Below are positions 1-9,558 of a stretch of DNA of 64,000 nt, in pieces. The position numbers and the translations under genes are program-made. The notes beneath the pieces were generated by a model, which did no database searches, was not told the origin of the DNA, and worked only from the letters and a program-made list of their open reading frames with translations. The DNA is from an uncultured Clostridia bacterium (lineage in GTDB: Bacteria; Bacillota; Clostridia; UBA1381; UBA9506): assembly GCA_934438075.1 (NCBI GenBank), contig CAKSBF010000008.1, positions 49,660-113,659 of the forward strand, written 5' to 3'. Within the stretch, counting starts at the first letter, position 1. Each line of letters begins with the position of its first letter.

Positions 1-170
1 TCCTTTGTCGCGTTGGCAATCGAAAAGGGGGCGGGCATGTTTTCATCAATTCTGTCCTCTGGAATATTAGCGTAGGGATAGGAATACCTTGGGATATCGG
101 CTGCAATTGCAGTCGGCAAAGAATGACAGAGCATAAGTACCATAAAAGCCATGGCAAAAATTTTTTTCAT
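1..170 (-). CDS. Secreted protein, N-terminal part only (runs off the window)
   Basis: An open frame starts at the ATG complementary to 168-170 and continues past base 1. It is preceded by an AAGGAG ribosome binding site on the minus strand about 7 bases away. The first ~24 residues (MKKIFAMAFMV..., ending ...AIAA) form a typical Sec signal peptide. The mature start is rich in Pro, Tyr and Asp and contains DENMP. This recalls the post-SLH segment of the 6481-9534 protein, which has AENMPEIFD, so the missing part may be a related secreted enzyme. It lies 59 bases downstream of the sensor kinase and is probably cotranscribed with it. Function cannot be assigned from 56 residues. Confidence 0.75.
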   Translation of the reverse strand, partial: MKKIFAMAFMVLMLCHSLPTAIAADIPRYSYPYANIPEDRIDENMPAPFSIANATK

Positions 171-229
171 AAATCATTCTCCTTTTATTAATTATTTTAT
201 TTTACGCGAAAGAGAGGGCCTGGGCATGT

Positions 230-1954
230 TTAAAAACGGGATTCATTTATTTTTTTATTAAAAATGACGGTTACTTTTGTTCCGCTGCCGGGCACAGAGT
301 TGATTTTTATTCCGCAGGTTTCATCATAAAACAATTTCAGACGCATATGTACATTTAAAAGCCCGATATGTTCGGATGACTGAATCATAATCTCAGCAGT
401 ATTTGACATTTTGTTTTCCATTTGTTTTAAGATATCATCGGCGATTCCTTTTCCGTTATCGGCAATCTCAATGATTGCTTTTTCGTCATCGGGAATAGAG
501 GTGATGGTGACCAATCCGTTTTCGTTTAGAGGAAAAGCATGTTTTAAAACGTTTTCCAATATGGGCTGATAAATCATTTTCAGGCACTTAATATGATAAA
601 TATTTTCATCAATATCGCACTTTAAAGTGATCGGATTTTGGCGGCGCATATTTACAATATTAAAATATTCTATGGCATGATCAATATCCTGTTTGATGGT
701 TGATACATTTAAATTATTGGAAAAATAGCGGAAAATTTTTGAAAGGGATGCGGTAATGCCAACAATCTCTGTCGCGTTGCATTTAACGGCCATATTCTGT
801 ATACAGGACATAGAGTTATAGAGAAAATGCGGCGAAATCTGGCCGTATAAATAACAGATTTGGGTTTCTTTCTGCAGAAGTTGTGCTTTATATAGGTTAT
901 CAACCGCTATTATTTTTTCTTTGTTTAGTTTATTGATTTTTTTAAGTATATGGTTTACTACAGCAACAATTTCGCTTAATTCATCATCATATTCATATTT
1001 AACGCAATAGTCCTCGTCGCTGGTGAGAATTTTACCGATTGCATCTTTTATCAGCAAAATACGTTTGACGATTGTGCCGTTGAGCAGGCGAATCATTAAA
1101 ATAAGCATGATAATGTTAAACAAAATCATCAAAATTAAAAATAAATTTGAGATACCTGAAAGGCTTGCCGTAGTTACATTTGGCATAAACACGATGGCAT
1201 TCCAATCCGTATTGGGGATAGGGAAACTTTTGGTCATATTACTCTTTTTTATATCATCGCTTAACGGGGTTCCGTGTTCTTCCGGGTTAAATGAATAAAG
1301 AATTTTATCGCTGTTGTCGGTGATAATAGTGTTTATTTTGTCCGTATCAATAAACGGATATGGAGAGTAGCCGATAATATTCATTTCATAAATACAAATG
1401 ATATAATTTCCCGGATGTTCAGCGGTTAAGTCACTCGCATTTAATGAATAGACCGGAAGAATATAGGAAAAGTATGTATGCCCTTGTGACACAAAAGAAG
1501 GCGCAATCAATTCATGTGGCTGAGAGGTTGTGGTATATTCCTGTATTAAGCGGATGATGTCATTATATAGATAAACGGATTCGCTGGAAACAAATAAATT
1601 GTGTTCTTTTACGACGTTCAGTGAACAGATATTATGATTTCTTACACGATAGTCATTTACAACTTCATAAATTTTTTTTAGATTTTTAACCGTTTCGGAG
1701 GCGGTATACTCATACAGGCTTTCTTGTATCAGCGAGTGGCACGAGAGCAGCGAAGCTATTTCAGCTACATCTTCATTGAGATTTTCAATTTGCTGCGCCG
1801 AGTCCTTGGCAACCTCGTAAAAGATGGAGGTAACAATTTCTTTGTTCTTATTTTGGAGCGTAAAATATAAAAAGATTTGAAGAATAATGACAACTGTTAA
1901 AATAATGGTTATTACAAAAATAACTTGCGATTTAATTTTCATTTTTTTGAGCAT
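230..1954 (-). CDS. Membrane sensor histidine kinase, YesM/LytS-like (PF06580)
   Basis: This is a two-component sensor of about 574 aa. A transmembrane helix lies at residues ~10-33, a ~240-residue extracellular sensing region follows, and a second helix with Leu/Ile/Met runs lies near ~275-298. After a HAMP-like segment comes the His_kinase H-box QISPHFLYNSM (phospho-His near ~375) and an HATPase domain with DNGKG and GSGTKV. The open frame can begin with TTG at 1960, but ATG at 1954 sits 9 bases after a GGCGGGG ribosome binding site and is preferred. It overlaps the end of the response regulator by 23 bases, so the two are translationally coupled. In this family such kinases sense oligosaccharides outside the cell and control sugar ABC importers; the importer genes start just across the divergent intergenic region. 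Confidence 0.9.
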   Translation of the reverse strand: MLKKMKIKSQVIFVITIILTVVIILQIFLYFTLQNKNKEIVTSIFYEVAKDSAQQIENLNEDVAEIASLLSCHSLIQESLYEYTASETVKNLKKIYEVVNDYRVRNHNICSLNVVKEHNLFVSSESVYLYNDIIRLIQEYTTTSQPHELIAPSFVSQGHTYFSYILPVYSLNASDLTAEHPGNYIICIYEMNIIGYSPYPFIDTDKINTIITDNSDKILYSFNPEEHGTPLSDDIKKSNMTKSFPIPNTDWNAIVFMPNVTTASLSGISNLFLILMILFNIIMLILMIRLLNGTIVKRILLIKDAIGKILTSDEDYCVKYEYDDELSEIVAVVNHILKKINKLNKEKIIAVDNLYKAQLLQKETQICYLYGQISPHFLYNSMSCIQNMAVKCNATEIVGITASLSKIFRYFSNNLNVSTIKQDIDHAIEYFNIVNMRRQNPITLKCDIDENIYHIKCLKMIYQPILENVLKHAFPLNENGLVTITSIPDDEKAIIEIADNGKGIADDILKQMENKMSNTAEIMIQSSEHIGLLNVHMRLKLFYDETCGIKINSVPGSGTKVTVIFNKKINESRF

Positions 1955-2705
1955 AATCAAGCACCCCGCCTTGTTTTCTATACTTTAAAGGTGTAATACC
2001 AACCATTTTCTTAAATACTCTGTTAAAATAGTAATAATCGCCGATTCCAACATTTTCTGCGATTTTAGTTAAGGTTTCCGACGTAGTCAGTAAGAGCTCC
2101 TGTGCTTTTTCAATGCGTATTTTTGTCAGATATTCAACAAAGGTCTTATCTGTATTGTTTTTAAATACATTAAAAAAGGTTCTCGGACTTATAAAGAAGT
2201 GGTTGCATATATCCTGGACATGCAGTTTTGTTTGGTAATTCTCCTTGACATAGAGGTTTATTTTTGTCCATAGCTCGTTGGAAACGGCGGGATTATATTC
2301 TGCCGGAGCAGAACTCGTATTGTCATAGCGCTGTTCAAGAGCTTTTTTCAGACGTTGTGTTACAATGTCAACGTCAGAGGGGTCTAAAGGTTTTAACATA
2401 TAATAGAGAACCCCCAGATTTGCGGCGGTATGAGCATATTTAAAATTGTCATGTCCGCTTATGATTACAAATAAAGCGTCGAAATTTCTTTCTCTGCATT
2501 TTGTGATGATATCAAGCCCGGATACATCATGGATTTCAATGTCGATAAAAATAACGTGAGGCTTTTCGGATAAAATTCGTTCCATTAATCCGTTGGGAAC
2601 ATTTATTATCTCTACTTTATCAATATCTAATTCTTTCCAATGAAAAAGCATATAAACAGCTTCAGCAGCATATTTGTTGTCGTCTATAATAAATGCCTTG
2701 AACAA
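1932..2705 (-). CDS. AraC-type response regulator, YesN-like
   Basis: A receiver domain (about residues 1-120) is followed by a C-terminal AraC double helix-turn-helix (~155-255). The receiver shows the acidic pair DD at ~8-9, the phospho-acceptor Asp at ~55 in FIDIE, and the KPL lysine at ~105. The DNA-binding part shows the usual ISPRTFFNVFK and GIGDYYYFNRVFKK motifs. The start is chosen as TTG at 2703-2705, because a strong GGAGAGG site lies 9 bases upstream; the longer frame to 2744 has no such site. It pairs with the overlapping kinase and probably activates the divergent transport operon beginning at 2907. Its predicted length of 257 aa is short for YesN relatives, which often carry a middle linker. 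Confidence 0.9.
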   Translation of the reverse strand: MFKAFIIDDNKYAAEAVYMLFHWKELDIDKVEIINVPNGLMERILSEKPHVIFIDIEIHDVSGLDIITKCRERNFDALFVIISGHDNFKYAHTAANLGVLYYMLKPLDPSDVDIVTQRLKKALEQRYDNTSSAPAEYNPAVSNELWTKINLYVKENYQTKLHVQDICNHFFISPRTFFNVFKNNTDKTFVEYLTKIRIEKAQELLLTTSETLTKIAENVGIGDYYYFNRVFKKMVGITPLKYRKQGGVLDYAQKNEN

Positions 2706-2764
2706 AATAAATCGCCTCTCCTTTGTTAAGAATGTGAAGCACATCTAATCTTTAACCCATTGTA

Positions 2765-2795
2765 ATTATAACATAAAAAAGCGTGAATTGTACAA
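2765..2795 (-). promoter_or_regulatory. Possible promoter for the response regulator/kinase genes
   Basis: On the minus strand TTGTAC (2795-2790) and a perfect TATAAT (2770-2765) are separated by 19 bases, longer than the usual 17. The -10 element is convincing and the spacing is not. On the plus strand of the same 200-base divergent gap no good -35/-10 pair was found for the transport operon, which would fit activator-dependent transcription. Confidence 0.35.
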
Positions 2796-2906
2796 GATTA
2801 TTTTATATATTTGCACAAAAATACAAAAAACTGGCGTAATTTTATATTTTATCAGCTTACATATTTTGTTAAAATTGAGATGAAAAAGAAAATGAGGTGT
2901 TATATT

Positions 2907-3860
2907 ATGAAATTAATATCAACGGTCAAAAAAGAAAAGACGGTGAGTTTACACCGAAAAAGATGGAACGATATTGTGAGGCATCGTTATTTATACCTGC
3001 TTATGCTTCCGTCTCTGATTTATCTTGTTATGATTGACTATAGGGCTATGTACGGACTGCTGTTGGCTTTTAAGGATTTTAATATGGGGTTGGGTATTTT
3101 TGCAAGTCCGTGGGTTGGCTTAAAACATTTTAGAAATATGTTCAATGATTCTTATTTTCTCCATGTCTTAAAAAATACTGTGTATATTAGCTTCGGAAGA
3201 ATTATCTTCACTTTCCCTGCGGCAGTTATACTGGCCCTTTGCTTTAATGAATTAAAGGGAAAATACACAAAGAAAACATTGCAGACAATATATACTTTTC
3301 CTCATTTTTTATCTTGGGTTATAGTATCCGGTGTTGTTTTAAATCTTTTGGACTACGCGGGTCCGGTGAATGCAATTATAAATTTCTTTGGCGGCGAACG
3401 AACCGTTTTTTTGGGAAATAAAAAAATGATAATCCCTATTTTATACATAACGGACATTTGGAAAGAGGCAGGCTGGAGCAGTATTATTTATTCAGCTGCC
3501 ATAACCGGGATTAATCATGAGCTTTATGAAGCGGCAGACCTAGACGGAGGCACCCGTTTGCAGAAAATATGGCATATTACTTTGCCGTGTATCAGAGGTA
3601 CGATACTGGTAATGCTGACGCTTAGTGTTGGTTCAATCTTAAACGGCGGCTTTGATCAGATTTTTAATATGACAAATTCGGTTGTACAGAAAACAGTGGA
3701 TATTTTAGATACTTATATTTACAGAATTACTTTCCAGCAGGCACCTGACTATTCTTACAGTACGGCCGTGGGTATGTTTAAATCGGTTATTGGTTTTGCA
3801 ATGGTTGTTATTGTTAATAAGATATCTAAAAAGCTTGAAGGCACCGGTATATTGGAATAG
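2907..3860 (+). CDS. Sugar ABC transporter permease, LplB/YtcP-partner type (CUT1)
   Basis: Inner permease subunit of a carbohydrate importer, about 317 aa, with six predicted hydrophobic segments. The cytoplasmic EAA loop is visible as YEAADLDGG followed ~9 residues later by ITLP; it contacts the ATPase. The hallmark N-terminal YRAMYGLLLAFKDF pattern of the LplB subfamily is present. The start is ATG at 2907, placed 7 bases after GAGGTG; the open frame extends upstream to 2811 without a ribosome binding site. It is the first gene of a long same-strand operon, 14 bases before the partner permease. No ATPase gene is present here, so a shared MsmX-like ATPase encoded elsewhere is likely. Confidence 0.92.
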   Translation: MKLISTVKKEKTVSLHRKRWNDIVRHRYLYLLMLPSLIYLVMIDYRAMYGLLLAFKDFNMGLGIFASPWVGLKHFRNMFNDSYFLHVLKNTVYISFGRIIFTFPAAVILALCFNELKGKYTKKTLQTIYTFPHFLSWVIVSGVVLNLLDYAGPVNAIINFFGGERTVFLGNKKMIIPILYITDIWKEAGWSSIIYSAAITGINHELYEAADLDGGTRLQKIWHITLPCIRGTILVMLTLSVGSILNGGFDQIFNMTNSVVQKTVDILDTYIYRITFQQAPDYSYSTAVGMFKSVIGFAMVVIVNKISKKLEGTGILE

Positions 3861-3874
3861 GAGGCGCAGAAAAA

Positions 3875-4750
3875 ATGTTAAACAGAAAGATTACAACAGG
3901 AGATATTATACTTGCTGTGCTAATGATATTGTGGGGAATTATCATCGCTTATCCTTTTTATAATTCCGTATTGGTATCGTTTATGTCTGAGGCAGAATAC
4001 ATGCGCCATCCTTTTGCGCTGTTTGTTTCTAAACCAACCATCACGGCATATGAAGAGATATTCGGAGATTCAAAATTTTTTAACGGTTATCGTTCAACTT
4101 TGATTATTCTTGCAATAAAGCTGCCGATTTCGGTAGCGATTACGGCTGCTATGGGATATGCTCTTTCGAGAAAACGCTTTCCATTCAGCAAATTGATTAA
4201 TAATATGACGGTGTTTACCATGTATTTTGGCGGCGGTGTAATACCGATGTATTTGTTAATGAAACAATATGGACTGCTTGGAAAATATGCAAGTGTTATT
4301 ATTGTGGGTATTTTTGGCGTATACAACATGATTTTAATTAAAAACTTTTTTTATACCATACCTGACAGCCTGGAGGAGTCGGCGAAAATAGACGGGGCAA
4401 ATGATTTACAGATTTTTATACGAATTTATGCGCCGATAGCGAAGCCCATTCTTGCAACCGTATCTCTGTTTGTAGCAGTAGGAATATGGAATGAATGGTA
4501 TAACGCAATGATATATCTTACTGATTCAAGTAAATGGCCGCTGCAGCTTGTTTTAAGAGATATTATTAATACGGCAACATCAAACATAAAAGAGGACATG
4601 CAGGGAGAAGAGCTAATACAAAAGGAAACCTTTGCCTTAAACGTTCAGATGGCGGCGATTGTTGTTACAATGCTTCCTATTATGCTTGTATACCCGTTCT
4701 TGCAAAAATATTTTATGAGCGGAATTACAATCGGCGCGGTAAAGGGATAA
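3875..4750 (+). CDS. Sugar ABC transporter permease, YtcP-like (CUT1)
   Basis: Second permease subunit of the importer, 291 aa. Membrane helices are spread through the length, the EAA loop appears as LEESAKIDGAN, and the typical C-terminal ending KYFMSGITIGAVKG of the YtcP subfamily is present. AGGAGGCG lies 10 bases before the ATG. It has a close counterpart at 37688-38569 in the second operon, with the same loop and the same GAVKG end, so the two importers are related but probably tuned to different oligosaccharides. Confidence 0.93.
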   Translation: MLNRKITTGDIILAVLMILWGIIIAYPFYNSVLVSFMSEAEYMRHPFALFVSKPTITAYEEIFGDSKFFNGYRSTLIILAIKLPISVAITAAMGYALSRKRFPFSKLINNMTVFTMYFGGGVIPMYLLMKQYGLLGKYASVIIVGIFGVYNMILIKNFFYTIPDSLEESAKIDGANDLQIFIRIYAPIAKPILATVSLFVAVGIWNEWYNAMIYLTDSSKWPLQLVLRDIINTATSNIKEDMQGEELIQKETFALNVQMAAIVVTMLPIMLVYPFLQKYFMSGITIGAVKG

Positions 4751-4797
4751 GTAATGTGTTATTTATTTTAAAACTATAAAAAAACGGAGGTATCATT

Positions 4798-6423
4798 ATG
4801 AAAAAAACAGTTGTGGCTTTACTAATTGCTGTATTATCGTTAAGCAGCATGCTTGCAGGCTGCGGAGACAAGTCGGCAGATAAAAAGACGGAAGATGAAA
4901 AGATGACGATTAGCGTTGCAATCACCAGAGGAGACGAAAGCTGGGAAAAGGATGATTATTACAAATACATAACCGACAAAGTCGGGGTTAACATTAAGTT
5001 CCAGTCGCTTTCGGCAGATGCGGCTTCTGAAAAGGCAAGAATTTTAATTGCGTCAGGCAATATGGCAGATATTACATACTGTGATTTCAACTTTGACGAG
5101 TATATGAAATATGGCCAGCAGGGGGTTGTAAAGGCACTGCCTGATGGCTGGGAGGAGAAATATCCCAACGTCGGATTTTCAATGGCAATGACCGGCCTGC
5201 TTGACCACCTGAAGGAGGCGGGCAACGGCAAAATTTATGGTTTTGTACGGCCGATGGATAGTTACATCGATTACCTTGACGATTTTAGGGCGGCCTATAA
5301 AGAAGGAAAGAACCTGAAAGAGATGATGGCTCAGCCGCAGTATAGGTTTATTGATAAATATGGCTTTGCATATCGTAAGGATTGGGCAGAGCAGCTTGGA
5401 ATCAAAACAGATACTATCATGAAATATGATGATTTTATGGATATGGTTCTTAAATTTAAAGAGGCCGATTTAGGCGGTGTAGGCGCTGATAACACAGTGG
5501 GAATTGCATGTGACTATACGGAAGCGCCAAACATTTTCATTACCGCTTTTAATTCGAGTTATAAGTATTTTCATAAAGATGAAAGCGGAAAATATGTGTG
5601 CGGATTATTGGAAGATACAACAACCGAGGGTGTAAAGGCGTATGCAGAGGCTTACCGCAAGGGAATTTTATCCCCTGGTTTTTATACGCAAAAGGCACAA
5701 AATTTAAATTCCATATTTTGTTCACAGCGTTCGGGCATTTTGTTCCCGAGGGGAAATGCAAGTGACATGAAGGTATTGGTTCCGGAATTTGAAAAGGCAA
5801 ATCCGGGACTGGAAGCAGAAAAATGCATTGACATTTGTTGGTTGCTGTCACCGGACGGCACGGTTCACGGAAGAGAAAGCGGAAATTATTGGGGCGGATA
5901 TTATTTAAATCCAAAAATGTCTGATGAAAAATTAAATAAAATTTTAGAGCTTGCTGATTATGTCTCCAGCGTAGAGGGCGGACCGCAGGTTAAGCTTGGT
6001 GTACCCGACAAAGATTTTAAAATTGAAAACGGCGAATATATCGTAACCAGAGAAAAAAATGAGAACGGTGTTCGCACGGAGGTATCAAAACTGTATCCTT
6101 CGTATGAGTTTTTCGCATATTTCCTAAGTCCTCAGTATAAGGTTGTTGACGAGAGCAACCCGTTTGCGTTAGACATTCAGACAAAACTGTTAGCTGCGAA
6201 GAGAAGCCAACCTTTGTCTCTGCTTGACTGGGATGTTGCGTGTGACTGCTACGGGGCGGAAGATTATGTCAAATTTAACGCCGCCAATGAGGTTAATTCC
6301 ATGTTTGCCGAGATAATAGTCGGTGAAGGTGACCCGGTGCAAGCGTGGGAGAAAAAACGGGAAGAAATAAAAGAGGATGCACAGAAAGTTGCTGAGAACA
6401 TGAACAAGGCACTGTTAAAGTAG
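4798..6423 (+). CDS. Extracellular solute-binding lipoprotein of the sugar importer
   Basis: A 541-aa lipoprotein. A lysine-led signal peptide ends in the lipobox LAGC with the lipid-bearing Cys at 22. The mature part has the large two-lobed solute-binding family 1 layout typical of LplA/YtcQ proteins, including the RKDWAEQLGI segment found at the lobe hinge in this family. It follows the two permeases by 47 bases, so the order permease-permease-binding protein is the reverse of operon 2. Binding of a di- or larger oligosaccharide is expected from size and neighbours, but the ligand cannot be read from the sequence. Confidence 0.92.
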   Translation: MKKTVVALLIAVLSLSSMLAGCGDKSADKKTEDEKMTISVAITRGDESWEKDDYYKYITDKVGVNIKFQSLSADAASEKARILIASGNMADITYCDFNFDEYMKYGQQGVVKALPDGWEEKYPNVGFSMAMTGLLDHLKEAGNGKIYGFVRPMDSYIDYLDDFRAAYKEGKNLKEMMAQPQYRFIDKYGFAYRKDWAEQLGIKTDTIMKYDDFMDMVLKFKEADLGGVGADNTVGIACDYTEAPNIFITAFNSSYKYFHKDESGKYVCGLLEDTTTEGVKAYAEAYRKGILSPGFYTQKAQNLNSIFCSQRSGILFPRGNASDMKVLVPEFEKANPGLEAEKCIDICWLLSPDGTVHGRESGNYWGGYYLNPKMSDEKLNKILELADYVSSVEGGPQVKLGVPDKDFKIENGEYIVTREKNENGVRTEVSKLYPSYEFFAYFLSPQYKVVDESNPFALDIQTKLLAAKRSQPLSLLDWDVACDCYGAEDYVKFNAANEVNSMFAEIIVGEGDPVQAWEKKREEIKEDAQKVAENMNKALLK

Positions 6424-6480
6424 TCGTTTCATTTTATAATTACGCTGCAGATAGGGCAGCGAAAGAAAGGGAAATCAATA

Positions 6481-9400
6481 ATGAAAAAAAGATTTATTGC
6501 ATCTGTTTTGTTTATGTCGCTGATGCTGTCGGTATTTCCTTGCGGCGCTGAGGAGACAAAAGCAGTATCTTTCGCTGATGTATCTTTGACAGATAAGGCA
6601 TATACGGCGATAACATATTTAGTCCAAAAGGAAATTATTAACGGTAAGACAAACACAGAATTTTGCCCTGAGGATTTTTTAAAAAGAGAAGAATTTGCCA
6701 AAATACTTTTTCAGCTTGAGGCGCTGAGTGAAACGGAAAACGCCCCGATTTTTATTGATGTCCCTGCGGGGGTATGGTATGCGCCTTTTGTAGGCAGTGT
6801 TGCGGTTTCAGGCGATATGACGGGAATTTCTCAAGACAGGTTTGGAACAGGGCTGTATCTTAGCCGGCAGGATTTGGCAGTTGTACTGTACAGATACATA
6901 AATAAGCTTGGACTTCCGCTGGAAGGGGATAAATTGGTTTTATATGCAGACGACGGGGATATTTCCGATTATGCACGGGAGGCGGTGGCAAAGCTTAGCA
7001 CTTTGGGGATCGTTACAGCCGCTTCGGATAATTGTTTTAAACCGTTCGATGCTGTTACGCGTGCGGATGCTGCTGTATGGATTTATGAACTGTTAATGAG
7101 CGAAAAGAGAAGTGATGAGAAGCTGGGGCGTTACTCAGCTTCTCCGACAAGGTGGGACGGCCCCTACGATACTCCTATGGACGACAAGCTTGCTGAAAAT
7201 ATGCCGGAAATTTTTGATGTGTCCAAAAGACCCACAAAGGAAATTTTAACAGAGGATTTTAATGACTCGGATTATGGAGATTTGGTAAAAGGATGGGGTA
7301 CAGAAAGCGCTGTCGTATCGACCACGGAAGGGTATGGCGGTTCCGGATGCATCAAGATTACGGACAGCGGTCAGCTAGCTTTTGACTTTACCAGTGAGAT
7401 ATTTGAACAAGGTATGCAGCTTGTTTTAGAATGTAAGATAAAGGCCGAAGGCATATCGAAAAAAGATAACCTTGGTAATTATCGCGGCATCATTCAGGTG
7501 CGTGACGGCGACAAAAACTGGCTCTGTGAGAGCGGGTATACACACAGAGGCGCATTAAACGTAGATACTGCGCAGTTTGATGACGCGGATGATGGGTGGA
7601 TTACTGTCAGTTTTATGACAAAAGTTCCCGAAGTTTTAAACGCTCTGAGTAAAACGTTGTATACAATCAGGCTGAATTGTTATATGAATGGCCTGTCAGG
7701 TACGGTTTATTTCGATGATTTTAAAGTAAGTACCATTATGTACGACCCTATGGATACGGTTTTGATGTCGCCAAATTACAAAGGACTGATTTACGGCGAA
7801 GGCGGTGTGGGGGATATTGCGCTGCGTGCCCATGTCCATGATTATGGCGGCGGATATGATTTAAGTAAATTTAAATTCGTCTCTAAAATTGTTGATGAAA
7901 ATGACAATATTTATCAGGAGGCGCATACGGAGAATATTGTTGCCGATATGGATGTGTATTTTTCCTCATCCGGGTTGAAGATGGGCGAAGATTATTATCT
8001 GGAGTCTTACATTATAGACAAAGAAACGGAAGAAGTTATTCAGAAACAAAGCTGGACCTTGCGCAAGCGGGCCGCTGACTATCGCCCGAAGTATTATTTT
8101 GACGAAGATCTGCGCCTGATTAAGGACGGAGAACCGGAAATATCAACTGCTATCTTCCATTATAGCTATGCTGATCCTGTTGCGGGCGGTTTTAATATGG
8201 AAACGGTTGTCGGTACCGACGTTGATAACTTTTTCAGCAACGGCATGCGGCCATGGTATAGTTATGGCACTTCGCCTGATTTTCGGAGGGATATGCAGGC
8301 ACTGTATGATAACGGGAAACGTTATACTTTGGCAACTGGTCCGTTTTTCTACAGTCAGATGATTTATGGCGAGATTTCTAAGCACGTAAAGGAGCAGAGT
8401 GATATTCGCGGTTATCTAAGCCGTGTGGTTAACCGATTTAAGGACTTACCGGCTTTGGAGTGTTATTATACGCAGGATGAAAGAAATGCGCTTACATTGG
8501 GCGAAGAGCTGAGATGGCAGAACGAAATTATAGCGGATAATGATTTGGACCACTATACATACGGTGCTATTTGTGACAGAGTGGAGAGCAATCCGGGTAT
8601 ATGGGCGAAAACGACCGATGTTATTGTCAGTGACCCTTATCCTGTAACGGGACTTGCAGACCAGAATTTATATGAAGTAACAAAATTTGTAAAATATCTT
8701 CGTGAAACAAATCCGAACCGGCCTGTTGGTGTAATTTTGCAGGGATTTTGGTTCCGCGACAGAAGCAATAAACTTGGTAATGACATGCGCGGACCAACAC
8801 AAACAGAGTTCAGAAACATGGCTTTTCAGGCTCTTTGTGAGGGAGCTTCTGTGGTCAACACGTATGCGTATGGCACAGAGGGCAGTGTTACTGCCGCCAG
8901 CCCGGGTACCACATATCAGGAGGAGTGGGCAGGCAGACTGGAAGTATTTTCAGAAATAGAGCGTTTTGAACCGATTATTGTCTCTAATTTACCCGCGCCT
9001 TACTACAAGGCATTAGGCGGCGGTACGTGGCTTAACAGCATGTCCAGAAGGTATGACGGCAAATCCTATTTATTTACGGTAAATAATCAGGATACGGAAA
9101 AGTCGGCACGTTTTTATCTGGACGGCGTTAATGAAATTACCGGAATGTACAGCGGAAAAACATATAAGTCTGATAAAAGCGGCTGGTTTAAAATTGATTT
9201 TGATGCTTTAGAGGTTGAGGTTTTTGAATACGAACAGCCTGACTACAAATCGTCACATTGCGAGCTTGAGCGTTTCGGACTGATAGCAGATAAGGAAGGA
9301 ATTATTATAAAAAATTCGGAAGATGAAACGCCCATTATGATAATTCCTGACGGCACTACGGAAGTCAGTTTCGGCGCAGTATTCAGTAAGTATGCCGAGT

Positions 9401-9534
9401 TGTATATTAATGGCGAGAAGAAAGATGCCACGGGGACAATTAACCTCGGCGGTTTATCGGAATTAAAAGTAAAGGTTGTGTCAGAAGACGGGCGTTTCAG
9501 CACGGAAAAGACGTTTCTTTTGACCCGCGGATAA
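6481..9534 (+). CDS. SLH-anchored protein with carbohydrate-binding-like and TIM-barrel-like regions
   Basis: A 1017-aa secreted surface protein. A signal peptide (to ~24) is followed by three SLH repeats (~28-205), which attach proteins to pyruvylated wall polymers. Residues ~255-410 look like a CBM4_9/CBM-type beta-sandwich that starts TEDFNDS and ends in a YFDDFKV strand. A second beta region follows. Residues ~545-830 have alternating strands and helices typical of a glycosidase barrel, with GMRPWYSYG, YYTQDERNA and VIVSDPYPV at strand ends. A C-terminal beta region completes the protein. I cannot place the barrel in a known GH family; the acids in TQDE and SDPY are candidate catalytic residues. 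N-terminal SLH repeats are unusual next to the C-terminal ones of its neighbour. Confidence 0.8.
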   Translation: MKKRFIASVLFMSLMLSVFPCGAEETKAVSFADVSLTDKAYTAITYLVQKEIINGKTNTEFCPEDFLKREEFAKILFQLEALSETENAPIFIDVPAGVWYAPFVGSVAVSGDMTGISQDRFGTGLYLSRQDLAVVLYRYINKLGLPLEGDKLVLYADDGDISDYAREAVAKLSTLGIVTAASDNCFKPFDAVTRADAAVWIYELLMSEKRSDEKLGRYSASPTRWDGPYDTPMDDKLAENMPEIFDVSKRPTKEILTEDFNDSDYGDLVKGWGTESAVVSTTEGYGGSGCIKITDSGQLAFDFTSEIFEQGMQLVLECKIKAEGISKKDNLGNYRGIIQVRDGDKNWLCESGYTHRGALNVDTAQFDDADDGWITVSFMTKVPEVLNALSKTLYTIRLNCYMNGLSGTVYFDDFKVSTIMYDPMDTVLMSPNYKGLIYGEGGVGDIALRAHVHDYGGGYDLSKFKFVSKIVDENDNIYQEAHTENIVADMDVYFSSSGLKMGEDYYLESYIIDKETEEVIQKQSWTLRKRAADYRPKYYFDEDLRLIKDGEPEISTAIFHYSYADPVAGGFNMETVVGTDVDNFFSNGMRPWYSYGTSPDFRRDMQALYDNGKRYTLATGPFFYSQMIYGEISKHVKEQSDIRGYLSRVVNRFKDLPALECYYTQDERNALTLGEELRWQNEIIADNDLDHYTYGAICDRVESNPGIWAKTTDVIVSDPYPVTGLADQNLYEVTKFVKYLRETNPNRPVGVILQGFWFRDRSNKLGNDMRGPTQTEFRNMAFQALCEGASVVNTYAYGTEGSVTAASPGTTYQEEWAGRLEVFSEIERFEPIIVSNLPAPYYKALGGGTWLNSMSRRYDGKSYLFTVNNQDTEKSARFYLDGVNEITGMYSGKTYKSDKSGWFKIDFDALEVEVFEYEQPDYKSSHCELERFGLIADKEGIIIKNSEDETPIMIIPDGTTEVSFGAVFSKYAELYINGEKKDATGTINLGGLSELKVKVVSEDGRFSTEKTFLLTRG

Positions 9535-9558
9535 GAAATGTGGAAGAGGAGGTAAGAT

